From NCBI GenBank assembly GCA_945861935.1, contig CAMAVU010000002.1, forward strand, positions 1 to 64,000: a stretch of DNA of 64,000 bases, given 5' to 3'. Every line of letters begins with the position of its first letter. Positions within the stretch are counted from its first letter, which is position 1. Below, piece after piece: positions 1 to 7,154 of the stretch. Source of the stretch: Bifidobacterium breve. Its GTDB lineage: Bacteria > Actinomycetota > Thermoleophilia > Miltoncostaeales > Miltoncostaeaceae. Under the pieces are notes generated by a model. The model was not told the origin of the DNA and did no database searches. It saw only the letters and a list, made by a program, of their open reading frames with translations. The position numbers and the translations under genes were made by a program.

Positions 1-220
1 CCTTCATCTCGATCAGGCATACCCGGGGCCACAGCAAGTCCAGGAACCGTCCCGACTGGGCCTGCTCGAATGCTGCGACCGCCCGGCGCTCCTGGCCGTA
101 GCACGCGAACAACTCGTTGCAGAACGTCTGCGCCTCGGCGCGCTCGGACCCCTCGTACACGCTCCACTTGGCCGCGAACGGCTGGAGACGTCGGCGGATA
201 TCCTCGCCCGTCAGGCTCAT
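1..220 (-). CDS. MmeI-like Type IIL restriction-modification protein, N-terminal fragment
   Basis: The gene runs off the left edge, so only the first 73 codons are visible. They look like the N-terminus of Type IIL (MmeI-like) enzymes, single chains joining a PD-(D/E)xK nuclease, an N6-adenine methyltransferase and a target-recognition domain. The helix SERAEAQTFCNELFACYG (about residues 26-43) and the segment FLDLLWPRVCLIEMK (59-73), with the D...ExK nuclease core, are the basis for the call. The ATG has no clear Shine-Dalgarno sequence and lies 16 bp after a small upstream gene, so it is probably translated from that gene's mRNA. The methyltransferase and specificity domains would lie outside the window. 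An orphan fragment cannot be excluded. Confidence 0.72.
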   Translation of the reverse strand, partial: MSLTGEDIRRRLQPFAAKWSVYEGSERAEAQTFCNELFACYGQERRAVAAFEQAQSGRFLDLLWPRVCLIEMK

Positions 221-236
221 GGGGGGCTTGCCCGCG

Positions 237-470
237 TCAGAACAAGGGCTCCCCGTGCGCGACCGGCTCCTTCGGAACAGCGAAGTACGTCTTCTGCATC
301 AGGAGACGGTGCAGGGCCGCCAAGTCCGCGGAGGCGGTGGTGAGCGCATCCACGAGGTGGGCGTCGGCACCATCGCGCGCCAGCGCGGTCGCGGCCCGGT
401 CCGCCCGCTTGCGGGCGTCGGAAATAAACAGCAGAGTCTTCTCGACCTCGGAGAAGTGGGTTTCGTTCAT
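237..470 (-). CDS. small helical protein upstream of the MmeI-like gene
   Basis: A 77-residue protein of unknown function, charged and helical throughout, beginning MNETHFSEVEKTLL, with no signal peptide or recognisable domain. The ATG was chosen over an upstream in-frame start because AGGAGG sits 4 nt before it. It precedes the restriction-modification gene by 16 bp and is probably the first gene of that operon. Small genes next to restriction enzymes are often controllers, but I see no helix-turn-helix signature here, so that role is only a guess. Confidence 0.6.
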   Translation of the reverse strand: MNETHFSEVEKTLLFISDARKRADRAATALARDGADAHLVDALTTASADLAALHRLLMQKTYFAVPKEPVAHGEPLF

Positions 471-590
471 GTCGCCTCCTCGCGAGCCCCATCCTAGGCT
501 CACGCCCGGACGGGCAGTGTGGCCCGCGACGGCCCGTGCGTTCCGGAAGTGTGCGGTAGCGGCAACGCAGGCGCTCCTGGGGCGGCCCCG

Positions 591-1259
591 TCAGTCGAGG
601 GGCCTGCCGCCACGCATGTCGGGGTGGATGCGGATCAGGCGGGGGTCGAGGTCGTCGAGTTCGCGCGCCCGGGCGACGCCGGGCAGGGCGCCGACCCGCT
701 CGTAGTGGGAGGCCAGGGCCGGGCCGCCGAGGCGGATGTCGTCGTAGTGCTGCCAGCCCACGAGCATGTAGGCATAGATGTCGGCGACCCCCGGCTGGTC
801 ACCGGCCAGCCACATGTGGTCGGCGAGCCATGCCTCGAGGTGGGCGCCGTTCCGCCGCATCTGCTCCCGGCCCCCGGCCCGGAGCGACTCCTGCGCCGAC
901 TCATCCGGGGTGAGGTGGGATGCGCCCATGACGGGCCACCACCCGACGTGGAGAGTGTTGGCACACCAGGTGACCCAGCGGTAGTGGTCCGCCCGGGCCG
1001 GGGTCCCCACTGGGGGCGCCAGTCCGGCGTCCGGGAACCGATCGCCGAGCCAGAGCAGGATGGCGCCGGTCTCGGCCAGGCACACGTCGCCATCGCGGAG
1101 GGTGGGCACCCGGAGGAGGGGGTTGGCGGCGGCGAAGCCTGCGGCCTCGTCCCGGCGACGGGGGTGGACGTCCACCACCGCGTAGTCGGCGCCCGCACAT
1201 TCGAGCGCGGCGCGGGCCGCGAACGACGACGACCCGGTGATCTGGAACAGGGTGATCAT
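591..1259 (-). CDS. glutathione S-transferase family protein
   Basis: A 222-residue cytosolic protein with a thioredoxin-like N-terminal half and a helical C-terminal half, in the usual GST order and length. The N-terminus MITLFQITGSSSF, the cis-Pro segment NPLLRVPTL (about 47-55) and the ETGAILLWLGDRF stretch (about 63-75) correspond to the glutathione-site strands of the family. The C-terminal helix holds GVADIYAYMLVGW. The ATG overlaps the stop of the upstream dehydrogenase by 4 bp, so the two are translationally coupled. Actinobacteria often lack glutathione, so the thiol or substrate is uncertain. Confidence 0.82.
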   Translation of the reverse strand: MITLFQITGSSSFAARAALECAGADYAVVDVHPRRRDEAAGFAAANPLLRVPTLRDGDVCLAETGAILLWLGDRFPDAGLAPPVGTPARADHYRWVTWCANTLHVGWWPVMGASHLTPDESAQESLRAGGREQMRRNGAHLEAWLADHMWLAGDQPGVADIYAYMLVGWQHYDDIRLGGPALASHYERVGALPGVARARELDDLDPRLIRIHPDMRGGRPLD

Positions 1260-2101
1260 CGCCCGCTCCCCGGAAGGTCCATGAGCAACCGTGCCACTGC
1301 CCCGTAGTCGAGGGTGCCGTCCACCTGATCGAACAGGCGGCTCACCGGGTCGCCGATCGTGAGCGGCCGCCCCGCCAGCGCCCGTGCGTGGCCAAGGTCC
1401 TTCCGCATGTCACGCGTGCGGAATCCCGGACGGTGGTCGCCGTCCAGCACGCGTGGGAACAGGTGCCGCAACTGCCAGGAGTCGCCCGATGACGCCATGA
1501 GGACACGTGCCAGCACCTCGGGCTCCACCCCGGCCCGCTGGCCGATGCCCAGGGCCTCGGCGGTGCCGGCCGAGATCACGGCCGCGAGGAGGTTGTTCAC
1601 CAACTTCGCCACGAGCCCCGCGCCGACCGGCCCGCAGTGGACACGCCGGGCCGGATCACCAATGAGATCCAGTACCGGTGCGGCGGAGGCCACACCCGCC
1701 TCGGTGCCGCCGCACATGACGGCCAGAGTGCCGGCCTCCGCGCCCAGGGGGCCACCGCTCACCGGGCAGTCGAGGTACTCCGATCCCCCTGCGGCGGCGA
1801 TCGCGGCAGCCTCGCGCGCAGCGACGGGCGCAATCGTGGAGGTGTCGATGATGAGCGGTGGCGGTGCCGGTGCCGCCATTGCCTTGCGCACCACATCGAG
1901 GACGTCCTCGGAGTCGGTGACCGACACGAGGGCGATCGCGGCGCCGTCCACGGCCCCGGCGACGGACGTCGCCGGGGTGGCGGGCAGGCCCTCGGCCTTC
2001 GATCGCGTGCGGGCGAAGACGGTGACGTCGTGGCCACCCGCCGCAAGATTGCGGATCATTCCGGCGCCCATGAGCCCGGCTCCCACCACTGCCACGTGCA
2101 T
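1256..2101 (-). CDS. NAD(P)-dependent 3-hydroxyisobutyrate dehydrogenase family reductase
   Basis: A 281-residue beta-hydroxyacid dehydrogenase. It starts directly with the Rossmann fold (MHVAVVGAGLMGAGMI, GxGxxG). It then shows the substrate-binding motif DCPVSGGPLGAEAGTL and the helix GAGLVAKLVNNLL with the family's catalytic lysine. Members reduce or oxidise small beta-hydroxyacids such as 3-hydroxyisobutyrate or tartronate semialdehyde; the exact substrate cannot be read from sequence. The start was placed at the ATG before the nucleotide fold; longer reading adds an Arg/Pro-rich non-homologous stretch. The gene lies 5 bp after the CPGC-repeat gene, and a TAGGGT box 7 nt before the ATG could drive a leaderless transcript. 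Confidence 0.85.
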   Translation of the reverse strand: MHVAVVGAGLMGAGMIRNLAAGGHDVTVFARTRSKAEGLPATPATSVAGAVDGAAIALVSVTDSEDVLDVVRKAMAAPAPPPLIIDTSTIAPVAAREAAAIAAAGGSEYLDCPVSGGPLGAEAGTLAVMCGGTEAGVASAAPVLDLIGDPARRVHCGPVGAGLVAKLVNNLLAAVISAGTAEALGIGQRAGVEPEVLARVLMASSGDSWQLRHLFPRVLDGDHRPGFRTRDMRKDLGHARALAGRPLTIGDPVSRLFDQVDGTLDYGAVARLLMDLPGSGR

Positions 2102-2106
2102 GCCCG

Positions 2107-2697
2107 TCACCCTAGTCGGCCCCCACCCTCGCCCATGCCCGGTGCCCCGTCGCGGGCCTCGCGCTCGCGGTCGGCACCGGCGGTAAGGCCGCCGCGCCAC
2201 GTGCAGCCGGGGCAGCGCTCCTCACCCTCGAGGTGACCCTCCGCCCAGGCGCGTGCCGCCACCATGGGCAGCACGCGATCGGCGGGTCGTCCCTCCCCGA
2301 GAAGCCCGAGGGCACCAAGGACAATGGACACGAGGATCGGATCGGACGGGGCGGGGAATGGCGGCTCAGGGCCCGGGAGAGCGAGCCGGGGTACCGGTCC
2401 CGCCCCCCCGGATCCGGACGCCGCGGCGATGGCCGCGGCACGGCCCGCGCCCCGCGGGAAGCCGCACGCGCCGTCGCACCCGGGGCAGTGATCCTCGCCA
2501 TCGAGGTGGCCCTCCATCCACGCGTGCACCGCCAGATCCACCACAGCCTGTGCGGAGGAGGTCTCACCGGCGATCCGCGTGGCACGCCCCAGCAGCGCGG
2601 CGAGCACGACCGACGCGGCGTCCGGGGCCGGGGGGACCTCGACGTCCCCCGAGAAGAGCGGGTGGCCGACGGGCCGGAACGGATGGGGAGCGTCCAC
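2107..2697 (-). CDS. tandem-duplicated CPGC-motif protein, unknown function
   Basis: A 196-residue protein made of two copies of one unit of about 55-60 residues. Each copy has a helical stretch followed by a shared signature: AWMEGHLDGEDHCPGCDG in the first and AWAEGHLEGEERCPGCTW in the second. The CPGC motifs could bind a metal or form a redox pair, but I do not recognise the family. The start is taken at a GTG 5 bp after the stop of the upstream membrane-protein gene; no strong ribosome site is visible, so coupling is likely. The copies are joined by a Gly/Ala/Pro-rich linker. No signal peptide or membrane segment. Confidence 0.6.
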   Translation of the reverse strand: MDAPHPFRPVGHPLFSGDVEVPPAPDAASVVLAALLGRATRIAGETSSAQAVVDLAVHAWMEGHLDGEDHCPGCDGACGFPRGAGRAAAIAAASGSGGAGPVPRLALPGPEPPFPAPSDPILVSIVLGALGLLGEGRPADRVLPMVAARAWAEGHLEGEERCPGCTWRGGLTAGADREREARDGAPGMGEGGGRLG

Positions 2698-2702
2698 CGG
2701 GT

Positions 2703-3494
2703 TCAGACGGCAGTGCGCCCGAGGCGCCCGGCCCCCCAACGCCACGCCGCCAGCACAGCGGGCGCCAGGGCGAGCGCGGCGATGTCGAACAGCACGTAGC
2801 CCGCGGCCGCCCCGCTGGGAGGGTTGCCGTTGCCGATGCCGAGGAACGGAACGCTGGGCTCCCAGTACCAGGTGGACACGTACGTCCCCCAGATCTCGAG
2901 GAAGGCCACGAAGAAGAACACGCCGGCGTAGAGGGCGGGCGCGCGCCCGATGAGCAGGAACACGATGAGGAACGCAATGGCGATGGCGCCCGCCACGTCC
3001 ACCCTGCCGAGCGCTCCGGACAGGCCGACGATGCCCCAGGCACCCGCACCGGCGATCGCGGCGCCCACGACGACGCGCGGGTGTGCCCGTGCCACGCGCG
3101 TCTGGGAGAAGCGGTATCCGGCCAGATACACCAGCCCGTGCCCGGCGGGCACGAACATGGGGAGGTTGCCCAGCCGGTACGCGTACACGCCGAGGAGGAT
3201 CGAGAAGACGACCTCGGCCGTGGTGGCCACCACCACGACCACGACGACCCGGGCGCGATCCAAGGGTTCCAGCGACACGCAGGCCGCGACCAGGACCGCC
3301 CAGGCGACGACCGACAGCAGCACCTGCCAGCCCGGCCCACCGAGGGAGTCGAGCCAGAGGCCGAGCGAGGTGAAGGCCACCAGAAACGGGATGAAGACGC
3401 GCGGACGCGCGAGGCCCGCGACCACGGCGACCCATGGGCGCCCGAGGGCGGGAAGTGGCGACTGCGGTCGCGGCGAGGCGTCGAGGCTGGTCAC
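2703..3494 (-). CDS. polytopic membrane protein, unknown function
   Basis: A 263-residue integral membrane protein with about seven hydrophobic helices and a basic cytoplasmic N-terminus. Helix 3 is extremely valine-rich, and the following segment contains EVVFSILLGVYAYR and MFVPAGHGLVYLAGY, the best-conserved-looking part. No transporter or enzyme signature is recognised. It starts at GTG and sits just upstream of the CPGC-repeat gene (5 bp), so the two products may act together at the membrane. Function cannot be assigned from sequence alone. Confidence 0.7.
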   Translation of the reverse strand: MTSLDASPRPQSPLPALGRPWVAVVAGLARPRVFIPFLVAFTSLGLWLDSLGGPGWQVLLSVVAWAVLVAACVSLEPLDRARVVVVVVVATTAEVVFSILLGVYAYRLGNLPMFVPAGHGLVYLAGYRFSQTRVARAHPRVVVGAAIAGAGAWGIVGLSGALGRVDVAGAIAIAFLIVFLLIGRAPALYAGVFFFVAFLEIWGTYVSTWYWEPSVPFLGIGNGNPPSGAAAGYVLFDIAALALAPAVLAAWRWGAGRLGRTAV

Positions 3495-3554
3495 GGTGAC
3501 GGGGCCAGAGCCGGCCGTATTCCCGGGCGGGGGGATCGGCGGTCCGGGAGACGA

Positions 3555-3737
3555 CTAGCCCTCGCGGGGCTCCTCGGCATCGGCCTCCATGGACCGGGCC
3601 GCGTCGGCGGGCACCTCGGCCCGGGCGCGCTCCTCAGCCTTCTCGAGCGCCTCGATCGCGTCGAGGCGCGACAGGACGTCGTCCCCGCCCTCCATGGTCC
3701 GGAAACTGCTCCGGCGCTCCCGCTTCGCCTTCGCCAT
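3555..3737 (-). CDS. small charged protein downstream of the NUDIX gene
   Basis: A 60-residue, highly charged protein: basic N-terminus (MAKAKRERRSSF), then a helical heptad-like Glu/Ala/Arg segment and an acidic tail. Its ATG overlaps the NUDIX stop codon as TGATG and has GGGGAGG 5 nt upstream, good evidence that it is translated. No known family. Cytosolic; possibly a short coiled coil. Confidence 0.6.
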   Translation of the reverse strand: MAKAKRERRSSFRTMEGGDDVLSRLDAIEALEKAEERARAEVPADAARSMEADAEEPREG

Positions 3738-4207
3738 CAGAACCTCCCCGTTTGCGAGGGAGATCGTACTCGCCTGCCGCGGCGTTTCCGGAGTGCACGG
3801 TGCCCCGGACGGCCGACGCGAGCGGTGGCCAGCGCCGTGACCAGACGCTCGTCGGCGGGCGGGAAGGCGTAGGACGGCAGGTCCTCGCAGCGCACCCACC
3901 GGAACTGCGGGCTGACCAGGGCACGCGGGCGTTGCCCCGGGGGGTACGAGCATTCGTAGAAGCGCAGACGGAGGCGACCGGCGGCCTCCTGCCAGATCAT
4001 CCGGGGTGCGACGACCTCGATCCCAAGTTCCTCGCGCAACTCACGCCGGAGTGCCTCGATGTCCCCCTCCCCCGGGTCGCGCTTGCCACCGGGGAACTCC
4101 CATCGCCCGGCGTGGCCCGAGCCATCGGGGCGCTGAGTGATGAGAACCCACGGGCCCTGCCGGATGACCGCCGCCACCACGACGATGATCTGGCCGCGCC
4201 GTCTCAT
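3737..4207 (-). CDS. NUDIX hydrolase, MutT-like
   Basis: A 156-residue hydrolase with a perfect Nudix box (GX5EX7REUXEEXGU) at residues 41-63: GKRDPGE, then GDIEALR, then RELREELGI. The preceding WEFPGGK is typical of MutT/8-oxo-dGTPase-like members, which remove oxidised nucleotides from the precursor pool. The C-terminal about 25 residues are a basic Arg/Lys tail. It overlaps the mutY stop by 4 bp (ATGA), so nucleotide-pool cleaning and 8-oxoG:A mismatch repair are encoded together. Other pyrophosphate-linked substrates remain possible. Confidence 0.83.
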   Translation of the reverse strand: MRRRGQIIVVVAAVIRQGPWVLITQRPDGSGHAGRWEFPGGKRDPGEGDIEALRRELREELGIEVVAPRMIWQEAAGRLRLRFYECSYPPGQRPRALVSPQFRWVRCEDLPSYAFPPADERLVTALATARVGRPGHRALRKRRGRRVRSPSQTGRF

Positions 4208-5001
4208 CGTGCGCTTCCCGCAGACACCAGAAGCGATCCCCGGCGGTCGGCGAGTCCCTCCGCCACCAGGCCCTCGGCCGCCTCGGGATCGGACGCCACG
4301 GGGACCCGGCCATCCTCCGCCAGCGCACGCAGCAGGAACCCCCGCCGCTGGCGCAGGGACCCCTCGTAGCGGGCCTGCCGCCGGGTGCGCGGCGTGACCT
4401 CGTCCACCACGCCCGCATCGGCGGCGGGGCACCCGGCGCGCACCGGGCACCCGCCATCGCACCGCGGGGCACGGGCACGGCAGTATTCCCGCCCGAGGTC
4501 CATCATCGCCTGCCCGGCGTCCCACGCGCGCCCGCGGGGTGCCCCGGGCCAGCCGCCGGGAAAGCGCCGCGCCACGACCCGGCGAACGTTCACGTCCCCG
4601 GGGAGGACCTGCTGCCCATCGGCGAAGCAACGCAGGGCGTCCGCCGTGTATGCGCCGACGCCCGGGAGGTCCTCGTAGCGATCGGAGGACGGCCATCCCG
4701 AGGCCGTGACGATGGTGGCGATCGCGTGCAGGTGGCGTGCCCGCCGCGGGTACCCCAGACCCTGCCACGCCGCAAGCGCGTCGCCCACCGTCGCCGCGGC
4801 CAGGTCTGCGGGGACCGGCCAACGGCGCATCCACTGGTTGTAGTACGGGATGACCCTCGATACCGGCGTGGCCTGCAGCATCACCTCCGACACCAGCACC
4901 GCCCACCGATCGCGTGTGCGGCGCCAGGGCAGGTCAGCACCCTCACGGCGGAACCATCCGACGAGGTCACGCACTGCGTTGGTGTCGGGTCCGGGGGTCA
5001 C
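4204..5001 (-). CDS. mutY: A/G-specific adenine glycosylase
   Basis: A 265-residue base-excision repair glycosylase that removes adenine opposite 8-oxoguanine. Visible in order: DLPWRR, SEVMLQATPVSRVIPYY with the catalytic Glu, the helix-hairpin-helix LPGVGAYTADAL, and DVNVRRVVAR with the catalytic Asp. A cysteine cluster for a 4Fe-4S centre and a short actinobacterial-type C-terminal tail (YEGSLRQRRGFLL) follow. Two oddities: the cluster reads C-x6-C-x3-C-x5-C instead of C-x6-C-x2-C-x5-C, and the usual MLQQT is MLQAT. The GTG start was chosen because it gives the normal family N-terminus and avoids overlap with the exonuclease gene. Confidence 0.86.
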   Translation of the reverse strand: MTPGPDTNAVRDLVGWFRREGADLPWRRTRDRWAVLVSEVMLQATPVSRVIPYYNQWMRRWPVPADLAAATVGDALAAWQGLGYPRRARHLHAIATIVTASGWPSSDRYEDLPGVGAYTADALRCFADGQQVLPGDVNVRRVVARRFPGGWPGAPRGRAWDAGQAMMDLGREYCRARAPRCDGGCPVRAGCPAADAGVVDEVTPRTRRQARYEGSLRQRRGFLLRALAEDGRVPVASDPEAAEGLVAEGLADRRGSLLVSAGSAR

Positions 5002-5032
5002 GGGGTGAGTCTCCCACGCCCGGGCAGCGCGC

Positions 5033-5917
5033 TCACGCTGCTGCTGCTGCCTCCGCACCCCCGCGCGCCCTCTGACCAGCGCCATGCTGGCCGAGGTGCA
5101 TCGCCGCATCGAGCGTGGTGCCGGCTCCCACCGTCAGAAGGCCGATCAGCGCGATCAGGACGTGCGCTGTGGCCTCGGCGTCGTCGAGCGCCCGGTGGGA
5201 CGGACGCACCGAGGCGCGCGCCCAGTGTGCGAGGGTCGCGAGGTCATGGCGCGGCACCACCCCGGCAAGCAGACGGCGCGACAGGACGAGCGTGTCGAGC
5301 CATGGCTGCGTGAAGTAGCCATCCCGCAGGCGCAGGCGCTCGTAGTTCAGGAACCCCAGATCGAACGGTGCGTTGTGCGCCACGAGAACGTCCTCACGGG
5401 CGAAGGCGATGAATGCGGGCAACGCGACCTCGATGACCGGCTGCCCCGCCACCATCGCGTCGTTGATGCCGGTGATACCGGTGATGTGGGATGGAATCGG
5501 GTGCTCGGGGTCCACCAGCGTCGAGAACCGCTCCGTGATGCACATCCCCTCCACCCGCACCGCACCGATCTCCGTGATGCCCGACGAGCCCGGGGCACCA
5601 CCCGTGGTCTCGATGTCCACGATGCAGAAGCATGTCGTCGCAAGGGGTGCGAGCTCCCTGGCGCCGCAGGCATCGGCGATGCGCTCGCCATCCCAGGCGA
5701 GACGGGCGTCGCCCGCGGCGATGTCGCCGGCCAGACGCCGCGCAACCGGATCCGGGCACCCCGCGAGGCCGAGCGCCCCAGCGGCGACCTCGCCCGCCGT
5801 CACCGGCCGCCCCTCACGGGTGATCAACGCGCGCACGCGGTCACCGGCCGTGTGGGCGCCCTCGGAGCCGGGCGTGGGCAGTGCGGACGGGATCATCGGC
5901 GGCGCAGGGTCTCCCAT
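5033..5917 (-). CDS. DnaQ-like DEDDh 3'-5' exonuclease
   Basis: A 294-residue protein with an N-terminal region of about 95 residues of unknown role, then a DnaQ/epsilon-type exonuclease domain. The acidic motifs are visible: FCIVDIETTG (Asp101, Glu103), VLVAHNAPFDLGFL, and HRALDDAEAT with the DEDDh His and last Asp. Such proteins proofread DNA polymerase or act in repair; some actinobacterial relatives carry UvrC-like nuclease domains, which this one lacks. TAGGAT lies exactly 8 nt before the ATG, suggesting a leaderless transcript. It precedes the mutY-NUDIX pair, so a repair operon is plausible. Confidence 0.83.
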   Translation of the reverse strand: MGDPAPPMIPSALPTPGSEGAHTAGDRVRALITREGRPVTAGEVAAGALGLAGCPDPVARRLAGDIAAGDARLAWDGERIADACGARELAPLATTCFCIVDIETTGGAPGSSGITEIGAVRVEGMCITERFSTLVDPEHPIPSHITGITGINDAMVAGQPVIEVALPAFIAFAREDVLVAHNAPFDLGFLNYERLRLRDGYFTQPWLDTLVLSRRLLAGVVPRHDLATLAHWARASVRPSHRALDDAEATAHVLIALIGLLTVGAGTTLDAAMHLGQHGAGQRARGGAEAAAAA

Positions 5918-6019
5918 CGGGATGGATCCTACGAATGGGTCCCGACGCGCAAGGGGCCGGCGCGCCCTCCAGGGGTAGCCGGTCGGCCGGACCGGCCCGC
6001 TGCCGGGGGGATCGCCCGG

Positions 6020-7063
6020 CTACCGGCGGACGCGGCGGGGTACCGTCGCCCTCGCCGCCACCTTGACACCCGGCATCGCCACTGCGACCACCAGGCGCCC
6101 GGCCCGACGGGGCACGGCGAGGAGTGCCTTGCCGTCGGGACGGCTCGTGGTGGTGACGCCCTTCCCGTTGGGAAGGCGTGCCCGCAGGGTGACGCCGGAC
6201 ATCGTCGCTCCCGCGGCGTCGCGGACCGTTGCGATCCAGAGGTCGCCGCGCGTCGGATCGATTCCTGCGCGCTGGGTGAGGGCGCGTCCGCCCCGGGTGA
6301 GCACGACCGTGTGGGGCACCGGAACGGGTGCGGCGCCCACGCCTGCGCAAATGGGGCCGGGGTCGCCCAGACCCGCGTACTGGAAGATGGCCCCGCCGAT
6401 GGCCTCGGCCATCTTCTGGCGGACGTCCGGCTGCGCGAGGAGCGCGACGTCCGGCTCGGCCGAGAGAAACCCGCCCTCCACCAGGATGGAGGGCATGGTG
6501 GTGTTCCGGAGGACGTAGAAGGAGCGCTCCTTGACGCCACGGTCCGGCAGGCCCAGACACAGGACCAGGTTGCGCTGGACACCCGCCGCCAGCAAGTGGG
6601 TGACCTCGGGTGCCCCGGCCTTCAGGTAGGTCTCGGTGCCGGACGCAGTCGTGTGCGCGCTGTTCTGGTGGATCGAGACGAAGAGGGTCACAGCGGCGGC
6701 GTTGGCGGCGTCCGTGCGCGCCTTCAGATCGGCCTCCTGGTTCACATAGGGCACGTCGCCGCCCGCGTTGTCGGTCGAGCGCGTCATCAGGGTGGGGAAC
6801 TGCCGTGCCAGAAGCCACGCATTCAGGCGCATCGCGACATCGAGGTTGGCATCCTTCTCGTAGATCACCGGTCGCAACTGTGCGTTGAAGCGGGGCGGCA
6901 GGCCCGTCTCCGCACCCGGGGGCAGGATCCCCACGGCGCCGGAGTCGTCCCCGCCGTGCCCCGGGTCGATCGCGACCACGGGCAGGGAGGCTGCGGTGGA
7001 AGCCGCGATCAGGGATGCCAGGAGCGCGGTCAGGAATGTCCGTCGGTGCCACACGGCGGTCAT
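6020..7063 (-). CDS. secreted N-acetylmuramoyl-L-alanine amidase (Amidase_3)
   Basis: A 347-residue exported cell-wall hydrolase that cleaves the amide bond between muramic acid and the stem peptide. After a signal peptide (residues about 9-28) it has VVAIDPGHGGDDSGAVG with the first zinc His, IYEKDANLDVAMRL with the zinc Glu, FVSIHQNSA with the second zinc His, and SILVEGGFLS with the catalytic Glu. The last about 110 residues form a beta-rich, basic region (TVRDAAGATMSGVTLRARL), perhaps a wall-binding domain. The start was set at the ATG just before the signal peptide. It is divergent from the propeller gene, with 91 bp between them. Confidence 0.87.
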   Translation of the reverse strand: MTAVWHRRTFLTALLASLIAASTAASLPVVAIDPGHGGDDSGAVGILPPGAETGLPPRFNAQLRPVIYEKDANLDVAMRLNAWLLARQFPTLMTRSTDNAGGDVPYVNQEADLKARTDAANAAAVTLFVSIHQNSAHTTASGTETYLKAGAPEVTHLLAAGVQRNLVLCLGLPDRGVKERSFYVLRNTTMPSILVEGGFLSAEPDVALLAQPDVRQKMAEAIGGAIFQYAGLGDPGPICAGVGAAPVPVPHTVVLTRGGRALTQRAGIDPTRGDLWIATVRDAAGATMSGVTLRARLPNGKGVTTTSRPDGKALLAVPRRAGRLVVAVAMPGVKVAARATVPRRVRR

Positions 7064-7140
7064 ATAACCCGCTGGCCCGGCGTCGGGTCGGGCGTGTGTC
7101 GCGCGGGCACCTCCGTGGCGGGGTGCGCCGGGACCGCCGG

Positions 7141-7146
7141 TACCCT
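7141..7146 (+). promoter_or_regulatory. -10 element (TACCCT) for the secreted propeller gene
   Basis: TACCCT lies exactly 8 nt before the ATG at 7155, the same spacing as at several other genes here, and there is no Shine-Dalgarno sequence. This predicts a leaderless mRNA. No convincing -35 box is visible. Confidence 0.45.
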
Positions 7147-7154
7147 CATCCCCC

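Noticed and set aside
2253-3872. Open frame of 539 codons on the plus strand
   Set aside because: Runs antisense through four minus-strand genes; Arg/Pro/Gly-rich low-complexity product.
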